Source: Liolophura sinensis
Lineage: Eukaryota > Mollusca > Polyplacophora > Chitonida > Chitonidae
DNA length: 64,000 nt
Assembly: GCF_032854445.1 (NCBI RefSeq)
Contig: NC_088300.1
Coordinates: 29,867,608-29,931,607 of the forward strand
Direction of reading: 5' to 3'
Below the pieces are notes generated by a model that saw only the letters and a program-made list of their open reading frames with translations, did no database searches and was not told the DNA's origin. The position numbers and the translations under genes are program-made. Of this stretch, positions 12,328 to 23,583 are shown piece by piece. Each line of letters opens with the position of its first letter. The first letter of the stretch is position 1.

Positions 12328-12500
12328 TAGGTGTGTGTAATTTGCTACATTTTAGGCATATACATGAACAGTTAGATGAACACTCCAGTTGAGATAAGTT
12401 CACAAGAGGCAGTGTTTCGCCGGTGACCATTTGTCAACAATCACACTGTCCTCGTTACTCTGGTTGAACTCTGTATGTTGTAAGCCTTTTATTTCACTTT
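12328..12500 (+). repeat. Rep-1 copy
   Basis: Copy B counterpart of 6784-6960, with 'tgtgtgtaatttgctac' at the start and 'ttcgccggtgaccatttg' in the middle. Confidence 0.65.
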
Positions 12501-13159
12501 TTTGGCGGCAGGTATGTTCATATTGTCGTGAGACACCCGCAGTGTTCAATGGTGCCTGGCAAAATTCCTGACGATGGTGAGTGGGTTTTGAACATTCGGC
12601 TGCACCGACGAAGATCAGCACATGAGCATGAAGGTACATGTGTGAATCAAAACGACGAATGTTTCAAAAAGAGTGCTTGTTCACAAATATCACCTGAATA
12701 TCAGGATAATTGAATCAACCAATTAATTTAATATCATTTACTATCAACTATAATCCACATCTATGAATTATGAAATTAAGTAGATTGAAAGGCGTATGAA
12801 GTCGTTTCCTAGCACCAGTGGAATAAATAAATGAATAGCCCATGAGGTATAACTATAATTGAGATATAACTACTTAATTTATCAGTATAAACCTGATTAC
12901 AATTATCAGTTGGGAACAGTATGTATTTTTCAATTTAAAACTGCTTCTTTATGGAAGAGAATAGTGTACACACAAGTTAATATACAGATGAACAAAGACT
13001 TATTATTTCGAGCCATAAATATAAAAAATAGAAAATTGATTAGAGCTGGCTTGCAAGAGCTGCCCCATTATCTTGAAATCAGGTCCCTCGATAAAGGAAT
13101 CGCCAATGTTAAAAGGTATAGGGTGCAAAAAATTGTATGACGTGCCCATATTAAAAAAA

Positions 13160-13395
13160 TATTTATTGATTTATTTGATTGGTGTTTTACGCCGTACTCA
13201 AGAATATTTCACTTATACGACGGCGGCCAGCATTATGGTGGGAGGAAACCGGGGGTTGCTCCCAAACCTTGCCACGTACGGCCAGAGAGGAAGCCAGCAT
13301 GGGCAGGACATGAACTCACAGGGACCGCATTGGTGCAATGCTCCTGGGTGATTACACTGCTCTAGCACGCTAACCAAGCCACTGAGGCCTACATT
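13160..13395 (-). mobile_element. SINE-A (reverse), in block B
   Basis: Same site as 7645-7910 in copy A but with an internal deletion after 'ggtgggaggaaaccggg'. Its presence in both copies dates it before the duplication. Confidence 0.9.
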
Positions 13396-14518
13396 AAAAA
13401 AATAAGAACTTTGCCAAACCGACAGACCGAGGAGCCAGTCAACCGACAGACAGAGGGAACGGCTTACAGAACTGCTTGACACAGCTGATTATCAGCTCAG
13501 GTAATTTTATTGTTAGCCTGGGTTTTTAGTGATAGTATTGCGGCTTGTTAATGCTACATCGGGGCATTTGTTGTTAAACTGGTGATTTTGAAATGTTATG
13601 TATTTAACCTAGCGGATTTAGGGGCGGAAAAAAGGATGCGATTGCTGGATTTTACAACTGAAATGCCCTGAAACTGCAATTGTTTTTGCCTCAGAATAGT
13701 TTCCATTCAAAACTACGGCCTGTCATATAGAGATACGAAGCGAGGACGTGCCATACACAGATACAGAGAATATCATTAAAACGTAATGATTTCCATAATG
13801 AAAAACACTGACATCATTAGAGGCCTGTTAGCAGAGAAATATTCCTGTATGTATCACATGTTGTATATTGAAATGGTCATTTCTCTTACGGGCGACACAA
13901 AAGGTCATATACGCCATGTTACTGACCCTGTTTATTCGTCCTTTGGCCTCATAATGGCATCCACAGAGTGTAGCTGATCTCGATGATTAATCGCCTGACA
14001 CGTTAACCATGGCTCTCGCCTGCCTGTCTTAGATACACAATCTACAGGATACTGCACAAACAGAACGGCGGCGTCCTTGACCCAACGCTCAGTCAACAGC
14101 GAGCATCACCAGGTGGTGCGTGGGGAAAATGTCGCCTTAAAACACTTCGATTTATTTCTTTTGAATTTTATTTGTACATTACCTTCAACTACCAGGCTCA
14201 ATGTTCTGCAAAAACTTTCTATTGAGACTTGCTATGTGCAATTAAATTTTGGTTACCCTGCTAATGACGTTCCTCTGTGTACTCTTATTGTCGGAAGAAT
14301 CTTTTTTATTAAGTTTTTGAGGGGACAGGTGTAGACCTGTGAGACAACTTTTGCACCTTGACGAGAAAACCTTTGGACATTGGCAAGAAAACCTTCAGAA
14401 AAATTGGTCAATGATCCATCCGTTGATGCGAAAATGCGCTTTATTCACTTTATTTATTTGGTTGTTGAGTAGGTTAATTTCTTTTATCCAAATATTCTTT
14501 ATATCCAAATATACATAC

Positions 14519-14900
14519 ATTTGGATTATTATCTGTACAAAGACGAACTAGGTCTCCTTTGTCGCCGTCTTTACGACAAAAGGGATAATTTCAATTTTGA
14601 TATTGTATATTATCCTTCTTTAGATAGCAATATACCAAAAAGTCCTGCATATGGCGTATACATATCTCGCCTTGTAGCATTTGTGAGATCTTGCGCAAAT
14701 TGTGATGACTTTAATCTGCATCACAAGTTGTTAGTTAAAAAAATAGTTTGTCAAGGATACTCCATCAAGCGCCTTTATTCTAAGTTTCTCAAATTTTTAC
14801 AATGAGTATGAAACTCTCGTTAGCAGGTGTGGACATAGCGTTCAGACCTCTGGCGATCTGCATTGTAATCAACCACATAAACGGCGCTGTTATCCTTATG
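14519..14900 (+). pseudogene. Penelope-like RT, C-terminal fragment
   Basis: The frame 14521-14805 encodes about 94 residues containing YLYKDELG, then LYDKRDNFNFDIVYYPSLDS, then SPAYGVYISRLV and QGYSIKRLYSKF. This is the conserved tail that follows the YxDD box in the RT family seen at 3060-3770. After a frameshift near 14800 the similarity continues briefly (NEYETLVSRCG). The catalytic palm is absent, so this is a 3' fragment only. It abuts the right edge of block B. Confidence 0.75.
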
Positions 14901-15552
14901 TACATATCTATCGCGTACATGGTATTTAACAACATAAACATGCCGAGTGTAACCGTCGGTTTAAATACTGGTTTTAGGGTCACTTTCCCGGCCCATCAAA
15001 TTAGTGTTTTATTTTTTTTTTTTAACACATGAATATTTTGGATAGATAATGGCAGTGCGTTGGTATACTATTTACATATGTACATGAGTCAATTAGGAAA
15101 ATTAAACCTTTTTGTGGTAGCATGTGTATAGCTTATTGTATAGGTTCAAATGCTGCCATGGTCATTTAACAGAAAGGGGATAAAGAGTAAGCAATTTACA
15201 GAGATTAACGTTATCTTTACATTAGAAATACATAGATCTACATTACAGAAATACATTGAGTTGCCTATACAGAAATTTAGACAGAGAGAAAACAAGAGTA
15301 GTGCTTTTATTTATTAGTTAACAGTTTTGTTCTCTTGCTTCCTCCTCTGTGACGTGGAGTTCAGGAGCTCCCGCCACTTATACAGGTGCAACAAGTATAA
15401 TTGAGGAGCAAGGATGTCAGGTATTATCCACTTAGTTGAAGCAAGAGATAGTCCTATTGTTATGATGTCTTTCATGTTTCTGGTCTTCGTTTCCTTGGTG
15501 TTAATTTTCTTTGGTCCCATGGGTCTTCTTATTGTTTTCCCTTTCTTTATCT
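14901..15552. other. No recognisable gene
   Basis: AT-rich. It lies downstream (in reverse) of the SGNH frame and could include its 3' untranslated sequence. No clear polyadenylation signal was identified. Confidence 0.5.
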
Positions 15553-16140
15553 TTACTTGATTTCCTTTTCTATTTCCAATTTTTGTTCGTGGCCTCCCAT
15601 GGCGGCGCTGACAGCACGTTTCATAGACCGGTAGAACAGTTCCTGGCCTAGAGTGTTTAGGTGCACTCCGTCGTTGGTTAGAATTTGCTTTTGTGGTCGG
15701 ATCCCTATGTCTCTAGTAGGTGGCCAATGGGTTTGTCAGTTTTTGTTAATTTCATCGATTTTTGTATTATAAATGTGGACCAAAATTCGCCGAGTTACAT
15801 GACGGTAAAGAACCTGGCTGATATAGATCCTTGGAATTTGGAATTTCGATTTAAGTGTACCAACATAGTGTAAAATATCAGCGCATATTGCTGATGCTGG
15901 TTTGTGGGAGTCCGCATCGTTTCCCCCAATGTGGAGGATAACTAGGTGATGTTTTGTCTCCTGAAGGAGACTTTCCAATCTTCCAGAGTATCTAAGTGTC
16001 CCAACTCTAGCTCCCCCAATGCCAAAGAACCGAATGTCCTGGCCTGTTCTAAAGTCGATTCTAGAGCTTGGGATCGAATTTCGAAGGATACTATTCTCCA
16101 GCCTATGAGTGTAACTGCTGCCGATAGTTAAGATTTTCAT
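15553..16140 (-). pseudogene. SGNH/GDSL-type hydrolase domain, one in-frame stop
   Basis: Read in reverse from an ATG at 16138-16140, the frame gives about 195 codons ending in TAA at 15553-15555. One TGA (15733-15735) interrupts it. SGNH blocks are all present in order. The nucleophile block is ILTIGSSYTHRL (residues 2-13). The Gly block is FFGIGGARV. The Asn block is LVILHIGGNDAD. After the stop, and still in frame, comes NDGVHLNTLG with the catalytic Asp-x-x-His. SGNH enzymes hydrolyse esters on lipids or acetylated glycans, and such domains also occur in animal retroelements. A polypyrimidine tract and CAG lie just upstream of the ATG (reverse strand, near 16157), like a 3' splice site. 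So the unit may be the last exon of a longer transcript. I favour a recently broken element-borne or host esterase. A sequencing error at the TGA would make it intact. Confidence 0.7.
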
Positions 16141-16702
16141 CCTTGTTTTTTTTTCCTGTGAAAACAAATGGAGAAAACAAATATACAAGATAGTTGTATT
16201 TTTGATTAGCGAAGGGGTTTTGTTTATGAAATAATGTATATCTTAAGCAAGAAGATATTTGATTAAACAGATACTTAGGAGCAAATTAGTGATATAGCTA
16301 CCTATCAAAACTAGATAGAGGGTCTGCTCTCGTAAGATATATATACATTTGTAGATAAATAGAAAATAAATATCAACTAATAGGAATAGATAAATAACAA
16401 CAAACAAGAGAGCAGATTAGTAAATGGAGAAATATTATTAATCACTACAGTCATCAACTTTTATGGTTACATTGTTTTCGTGTGCTATGTTTTTGCAGAT
16501 CGGTTTCATAGACGTTTTATCGGCCCTCAAGATCAAGGTATTGCCGATAAAGTCGGGGATAAAGTTGTAGGAAGGAATTATGTATCGCCGTTGTTAGTGT
16601 ATGTGTTTGGTAATTTCGGAAAATGCACTGTCTTTAATCAGAGAAAGGGACGTATTGTTGGCCAGAGCAGAAACGGCCATCAGAATCAAGGTATCGCCGT
16701 TC
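16141..16702. other. Spacer, probably LINE 3' untranslated sequence
   Basis: Lies between the LINE 3' end and the SGNH frame. Two related stretches, 'gatcaaggtattgccg' (about 16530) and 'gaatcaaggtatcgccg' (about 16682), form a short direct repeat that may be part of the LINE 3' end. The forward open frame 16480-16713 is not recognisable. Confidence 0.45.
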
Positions 16703-19700
16703 TTGGTCAATAGTGTTTTATTAGATTCGGCTTTCGTAACCCTTCGATTTGAAGTATTCTTTTAGTAAGGAGAATACTTGTGCTCCCGGGTGTGGTTTGG
16801 GGTTAAGGATAGTCTGAAGGTCAATTTCATGTATTCTGCCAATCGTCTTCGTTCTTTACTGTGTTTAATACATTGTAGCAAATAGTGCTCTATGCTTTCA
16901 TCATCCTCTTGACAGGCTGGGCAAGTTGGTGAAGAATTTTGGATTATAGTGGCTAGATGTGCTTTGAGCCCTGTTTTCCCTAGTCTCAGGCGTGATATGT
17001 TTTTGTCATCTTGGTTATTCAATGATTGGAACGAATTTAATTTTGTAATCGTTCCGTCTAATATTTATGGTGCCACCACCCGCGGGATTCTTTATCCCAT
17101 TCCTCTTTCCACTGATTGTTAATTTGGGTATTGATCAATGCATATATTTCAGTTTGGCTCAGGGGGACGTCTATATCTTGTTGATATTTCTGTAGGCTCG
17201 ATTTTGCTGCCTGATCTGCAATTTCATTTCCTCGAATATTAACGTGCTCTGGAACCCATGATAAAGTCAGTTCGGTTTTTTGTTTCTGTATTTTGTTAGT
17301 TAGCGAGATTATTTCTTGTAGGTGGTCTGGTCTGCTTTCAGATTTGGAATTTTAGATGGCAATTAATCCGCTGAGGGAGTCGCTTAGTATGGCTACTCGG
17401 TTTGGTTTGTTCTCAAGAATCCATTGTAGTGCCATTGTAATTGCAACTAATTCACTAGTACAGACAGAGAGGTGGTTGGGTAGTCTATACTTTTTAACTA
17501 TGTTTAGGTCTGGTATTGCAAATGATGATCCAGTGTGACCCTGTACATTTTTAGATCCGTCAGTATATATTTTTTGATGACCGTTGTAGTGTTTGTGGAA
17601 GTGTTTTAAGGCTCGAGCTTTGATATATACTGGATTTTCCAGTTTTGAAATTTGATCGTGGAGTGCAGTGTCTATTTGGGGAGTTTGCAATAACCACGGG
17701 GGTTGTTGTTGATATGCGTTTTCTTGTTGCTTTGGCAAGGCAATGTCATATTTACACAGTAGTCTGTTGATTTCATATCCTATAGGGGCTGAGTACTTTG
17801 TTCATTTTTTTCCCAGATATTCATATTCAGAATATGGGAGGATTGGATTGTAACATGAACGTGTATTACCGTAAGCGCTTATTTTTCCTGCATATTTGAG
17901 GGTTAGTTGTTCTCTTCTAAGGTGAGGTTTTTTTCAAGTGTTTCCACTTGGAGACTGCAAGGCAAAGTGCCTTTGAAAGCTCCTGTTGCTACTTTTAAGG
18001 CAGAATATTGGATACTATCAATTCGCTGTAGTAGAGTTTTGCACGCGGATTGATAGACTATTGCACCATAGTCTATTTTGGAGCGAATTAGACACTGGTA
18101 CATTTTTATGAGTGTGGTTTTGTTGGCTCCCCATTTAGTGCCTGAAATGCAACTCATTAGATTGAGATCGCGTTGGCATCTAATTGTGAGGTCATCAATA
18201 TGATTTTTCCATGTTAATCTGCTATCAAGAATCATACCTAGGTATTTCACTTTGTCTTTGAATTCAATTTTATTTTTACCTAAGAAAAGTTCAATATTTA
18301 CTTTTCTTATGTTTCTAAAGACAATACCTGTTGTTTTAGTGTCTGAGAATTTGAATCCCCATTTGTCGACCCAGTTCGAGATGGTGTTTAGTGTTTTCTG
18401 TTAGCATTTTTTATTTTCTTTATAGATTTACCTGTTTTCCATATTGCCGCATAGTCAGCAAATAGTGACTGCTCTATTTTTGGATGGTTACTGTCTATTG
18501 TATTTGCTAAACCGTTTATCAGAATGTTAAATAACGTCGGGTTTAGTACGCTCCCTTGAGGTGTACCATTTTGCTGAGTGTGTCTCTTGGATGAAGTTTG
18601 TCCAAGTCTAACTTTAAAGTTTTGATTTCTTAGGAAATCATTCATCCAATGTTGGATTCTTTCTTTTATCCCGAGTTTATCGAATTGGAGTATAAATCCA
18701 TCCTGCCAAACGAGGTCGAAGGCTTTTTCAGTATCTAGAAAAACAGCCAGAGTGTATTCGCGCCTACTTATCCCCTTTCGGATTTGATGTTGTAATTTTG
18801 TTAGATGGCAGTATGTACTTCGTCCTTTTCTAAATCCACTTTGTGTTTCATTTAGTACTTTATGTTTGGCAAGATGAAATTCTTGTCTCTTTTTGACCAT
18901 AGTTTCCATTAGTTTACATTGACATGAGGTGAGTGATATTGGGCGGTAGGAGGAACTACCTGATTTTTTTTTTCCAGTTTTTTTGGATGGGAATAACGAT
19001 GGACGATTTCCAGCTTTGTGGCAGCTGTTTTTTCCTCCAACTTGTATTTATGAGTTTCAGTATTATATTTTGTGTTTTTAGCGGTAAGTGTTTCAGATTT
19101 TTGTAGCCTAATTTGTCTTCGCGTGGTGAGGTTTCTTTTTTATAGTGAATGGCTTTGTGATATGTCTGTAGGGAGAAATCTTTGTTAAGATAATGTTCAA
19201 CGTGATCGTCGGGCTCTGGTTGTAGAAATGTGTTATCCTTGATTAGTTTGAAAGATGGATTAAGCTTTCGATCGCTGCTATTTTCTGTGAAGGTTTTTGC
19301 GAGGCGCTCTGCTTTTCCTCATTGATTTTGTGTTTGCGATCCAAAGTTGGGATTGGATTGATGGTTTTGCCTGTATATGTTTAAGTTTGTTCCATACCTG
19401 CTTTGAATTTTTTGTATCAAGTGTTTCACAGTAGTTCTCCCAGTATTTGACTTTGGCACGCGAGACTGATTTTTCGGCTTCAGTTTTTAAGATTTTGTAT
19501 TCTTCGTGGTCTGTATGTAATCTGGTTCTTTTCAATTTACGCAGTGGTCTTTTTTTGTTTCTTATATTTGCAGCGCATTCACTGTTCCACCAGGGAACAT
19601 GATTTGCAGGCATTTTATGCTGGGAGGAAAAAGGGATGTGTTGTTCAGCAATTCTGAGTATATTATTAGTAAGATTTTGGTTGAATAGGTCTATGTCGGA

Positions 19701-19870
19701 GAGGCAGTCATCATCAATGAATATATTTTGGCAATCTGTCTTAAAATTTTTCCAGTTTGCTTTGTGGAGCAGAAATTTGGGGTTGTTGAGATTTACTTCA
19801 GATTGAGGTGACATACCAAGTTCTGTCATGATAGCGAAATGGTCACTCCCGAGCTGGTATCTGGTATAAC
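16703..19870 (-). mobile_element. RNase H-bearing LINE (I/Nimb-like), 5' truncated
   Basis: Read in reverse, the element starts inside the end of an endonuclease domain (QLGSDHFAIMTEL, about 19860-19820). It passes through a linker with PWWNSECAA and enters a reverse transcriptase. RT blocks are SGFRKGRS, AVFLDTEKAFD (motif A), NGTPQGSVLNP (motif B) and SLFADYAAIW (motif C). A thumb region with RSKIDYGAIVY follows. Then comes an RNase H with YTDGS, SELVAI, LSDS and, after one stop, WVPEHVNIRGNEIAD. A CPAC...H...C zinc-binding tail lies at about 16930-16870. Motif C normally has two Asp; here the second is Tyr (GAT to TAT), which should kill polymerase activity. Stops and frameshifts break the frame. 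The RNase H plus CCHC tail fits the I/Nimb group of non-LTR elements. Confidence 0.9.
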
Positions 19871-20464
19871 ATTCCAGCTTGCTTTAGGTGTGTAACCGTC
19901 TATCTTGTACACAGCTTTTATACAGAACAGCATGTCATGTGTAACATCATAGATGGCGCCTCTTGTGGTATGAGATACTTACATGTTAACGGAAAATACG
20001 TAATCGTCCGTTACCTTTGAATCACAATCTGTCCGGTTAAGGTGTGTAACGCTCGTCATTTTCGAACTGTATCTAATACCGCTTAACCTGGGGCTAGGGG
20101 CCATAAAGGCAGCCATGCTTATTACATCTCCATGATTTCTTTATGAACAGTTGTAATGAAAGCGCGACTGAGATACCTTTAACTGTTATTTGACCTGGAA
20201 CTCATTCATGGACTACGAATTTGAACTTTGATATGGAATTACCTGGAATATCCACTGTCTGCCCGTCACTGAAAACTGATGACCTCTTCTTGTGTGTTAC
20301 CGGCTTTAGGCCTATTTCCTATCTGTACAATTTCTTACATACGTTTGTCTTTGGGAGCCAGTGTTAAACGTTGTTTTGGAAATGGATCATGCGATTATCG
20401 ACTTGGAACACCCTTTACGGACTACGAATGGTATACGAATGTTGGACATGCTTATATTTACATG
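19871..20464. other. No recognisable gene
   Basis: Upstream flank of the truncated LINE. No endonuclease sequence continues here, which places the 5' truncation at about 19870. Confidence 0.55.
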
Positions 20465-20822
20465 GAGTGAGTGAGTGCTAGGGGTTTAACGTCGTGCTCA
20501 ACAATTTTTCAGTCATATGATGACGAAGGAATCCTTAGGGTGTATGTAATGTACCTCCTTGTTGCAGGACGAATTTCCACCGCTCTGTTATCTAGTGCAG
20601 CTTCACCGAGACGACTTACCCTCAGGCAAGTAAGCCGCCCCGCCCGAGCCATCATACTGATACGGGTCAACCAGTCGTTGCACTATACCTTCATGCTGAA
20701 GGCCAAGCGAGGAAGTTACAACTTCCTCTTTAAAAGTCTTAGGTGTGACTCGACCCAGGATTGGTACTGGATCTACCGCTCCCGAAGCGGACGCTCTACC
20801 AACTGTGCTATCGGTCGCAGAG
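20465..20822 (-). mobile_element. SINE-B (reverse), near full length
   Basis: Starts with (GAGT)n at 20465 and reads in reverse to a tRNA-like head around 'ctctaccaactgtgctat' (20793-20810). The head includes a well-preserved tRNA D-arm/anticodon-like region. The body matches 31365-31719 throughout. The forward open frame 20471-20839 is SINE-derived. Confidence 0.9.
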
Positions 20823-21949
20823 TTCGACAGGTAGGTTAATGTGATTGTATGTTTATATGAGACATTTCAGTACTTCTGGATCAGTGACGATTAATAAATT
20901 GGATATTATTATTGTTTATTACCCAATCCTGCTTAAGCCATGCTGCTAGGGGGCACATAAATCATAGCCCTAGCTAGCGTTTTATCGAGTGTCGTTCCGC
21001 CATGCCTCTCAGAACGTCCGCCATTCCTGTGTGAAACCACAGTACCTAGCGCCATGCCTAAAAATGTCATTTGTAAAGTATTTTTTTCCGTATTTTAAAT
21101 TTTCTGTCGAATAAAACAACGGTATGCACTATAATTCCATCGGCATATGATCTCTTACATACGGGTAGTTATTTTTCTCCTCCAATTCCCAAGAGTTACT
21201 TCCTAATCGGAAACCCGTTAGTTAAGATGTGCCTGAGGCATGTCTGCGGAAACGCTCAATTTTTGTGACCTTGCCAAGCCATTACTTACTAAATCGTAAA
21301 TTACGCTTGTAGCGCCTAGAATGGCGATGCATTGAGTTGACACAGTAGCATGCCCAATTCAGCTCGGCTATCTATGAAGCGTCAGTCCATCCTAGAACAG
21401 TGTTTTGAAAGCGGGATGATTTCCGCGAATAAAATTTCAATTTAACCTCGAAAGGCAATATTTTAGCCTTTTAATTGGCTTCGGAAACAGGTGTTTTCAC
21501 GTGAAAGTTTGTCAAATATTCCAGTGCACTGACTTTTAGTGCAGCTTAGTGCCAGATTACCGTTAAATCTTACACAATTTTGATACAGGAAATTCTTTTC
21601 AGTACAGCCACAGTGCATGACCCGTGATAAGCTGTTTGCTTTCTGTGAAGGAAATTTTTGCTGCCTTAGAGAGATGGCGGACTCGATTTACTTTAAAATG
21701 TAATTGATCGTGTTTCCTTTCAAATGAAGAAAGTTGAACACAGAACTTAGTGAAAATAAATCTTGGAAGGCTGGAGTGATAATATATGAAAGATTTTGTT
21801 GTCACAGCAACTACTGAAATGGCGGGCTTCCAAAATCAGTTTCAGTTAACTTTTTATTTATCCTGTAAGATATTTGACAGACCGACTGATTGTTGTTATA
21901 CGCCTCACTCGTGATTTTTTCACTCATATATCAGTATTGTCAGGTGGGC
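20823..21949. other. No recognisable gene
   Basis: Moderately AT-rich, no coding or repeat signature recognised. Confidence 0.5.
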
Positions 21950-22130
21950 GGAGGTAACCTCCGGAAGAAACCGGGGTAAACCACCGATCATTGGCAAGTC
22001 ACTGACAACTTCCCCACTTGTCTTACAGCAGCCCCGTTTGCACAGTTTTACAAGCTTCGTCATCCACCTCGTCATCAAACCCCATGAAATTAAGCACTAA
22101 AATGCATGCGGTGGAATGGGAAACATCCCT
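21950..22130 (+). mobile_element. SINE-C fragment
   Basis: Contains 'gaaaccggggtaaaccaccg' and 'atcattggcaagtcactgac', the middle of SINE-C. The tRNA-like head and 3' end are unclear, so the edges are estimates. Confidence 0.55.
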
Positions 22131-22379
22131 GATGGGGTGACCCCGGAAGTACGGTCAGATGTCATATCTATCGAATCGGGTACAGCAGCAAGCCTTGCGA
22201 CTTTGAAGATTACAAAGCTTACTAAAATACAGTAGTTTAGGCCACTTAATTTATCCTCATGTTAGATGTAAAACTACCCTTTTGACGCGACGAAGGCATT
22301 TCCGGCAATGCAAGGTTTCCGGCGCCCGGTTTATTTGGCTGGGACGCTCTTTCCCCATGCCCTCACCAAATCCTAGCTA

Positions 22380-22685
22380 GGGGTCTGTAAATTGCCACTA
22401 TTTATGCATTACATGCAAAGTTAGAATAAAACCCTGACTGAGGTAAACTGACAATTAAAATCACTACAATTTTTGTTTACCTAATGCACCTTAAGATATG
22501 GTGCCAGGAGGCTCGTAAATTGCTATTATTTATGCATTTACATGGACAGTTACAATAAAACCCTGACTGAGGTAAATGACAAGAGATCGTGTTTCACCGG
22601 TTACACGTGACCATTTGACAGCTGCCACACTGTCGTCGCTACTCTGGTTTTACTCTCTATGCTGTACGTCTTTAATTATATGGAA
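22380..22685 (+). repeat. Rep-1, partial copy followed by a fuller copy
   Basis: 22380-22452 carries only the 5' part ('ctgtaaattgccactattta', then 'ataaaaccctgactgagg'). 22505-22685 repeats that start and continues through 'caccggttacacgtgaccat' to 'tctatgctgtacgtctttaa'. The latter is the best-preserved copy in the window. Confidence 0.75.
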
Positions 22686-23251
22686 TAAGAAATAGACCTC
22701 CATGTGAAGTGAAAAGATGATGGATTAAAAACCTCGAATCCATCAATAATTACTTGCTTAACAATCATTACATTCACACCTCCATGATTCCTCCTCGTCT
22801 TGTGACTCATTAATTGTAAAGTAACCCAAGCATGCATAAATATGATAAATACATATGCTTACCCTATATAGAAACGGTTTCTATTCTTTTACCTTTCTAT
22901 AACGATCTTCAAGTTCTTGTCACCATACCATTCTGAAGGACTGAACAACACAGTAATATCTATTTCGCCAGAGCAGTCGGTTTCAATCTCTTATTATCCC
23001 CATACACATTGCATTTACGTTATACATACACAACATTTTAAGGACATGTTACTATTCATATGTCATTTTCAAATAAAGTTATTTAGGTACATTCATGTAT
23101 TTCAAGGTAGCAAAAAGGGCAAATAACTACCGATCTCAATATATAAAAAGTTCAATATATATATATATATATAAAGGAACAATATCGCAAACTAATATAT
23201 TTATATAAACAATATTACATACATAAATAAGTATAACTTACCTGAACAACA
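22686..23251. other. No gene; includes (TA)n and a short direct repeat
   Basis: (TA)n at 23154-23173. Bases 22954-22989 recur at 23548-23583 with two mismatches, flanking the SINE-A insertion. This suggests a small local duplication into which the SINE later jumped. Confidence 0.6.
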
Positions 23252-23544
23252 CAAAGATTGTTGGATTTTTTTTTTTTGATTGGTGTTTTACGCCGTTCTC
23301 AAGAATATTTCACTTATACGATGGCGGCCAGCATTATGGTGGGTGGAAACCGGGCAGAGCCCGGCGGAAACCCACGACCATCCGCAGGTTGCTGGCAGAC
23401 CTTCCCGCGTACGGCCGGAGAGGAAGCCAGCATAAGCTGGTCTTGAACTCACAGCGACCGCATTGGTGAGAGGCTTCTGGGTAACTACGCTGCGCTAGCG
23501 CGCTAACCGACTCAGCCACGGAGGCCCCTCAAAGATTGTTGGAT
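23252..23544 (-). mobile_element. SINE-A (reverse) with a perfect 15-base target duplication
   Basis: The direct repeat 'caaagattgttggat' at 23252-23266 and 23530-23544 flanks a full SINE-A. The SINE has a poly-T/tail end, 'gattggtgttttacgccgtt', the body, and a tRNA-like head ending 'aaccgactcagccacggagg'. Intact target duplications mark it as one of the younger insertions. Confidence 0.95.
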
Positions 23545-23583
23545 GAGTAATATCTATTTCGCCAGAGCTGTCAGTTTCAATCT

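Larger units (their letters stand above)
11315..14471 (+). repeat. Duplicated block, copy B
   Basis: Partner of 5713-9015, same orientation, about 2.3 kb further on. It is shorter by about 150 bases overall. Its right end is replaced immediately by a reverse transcriptase fragment (14519 onward), whereas copy A runs into a SINE-C fragment. No known protein is encoded. Confidence 0.85.
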
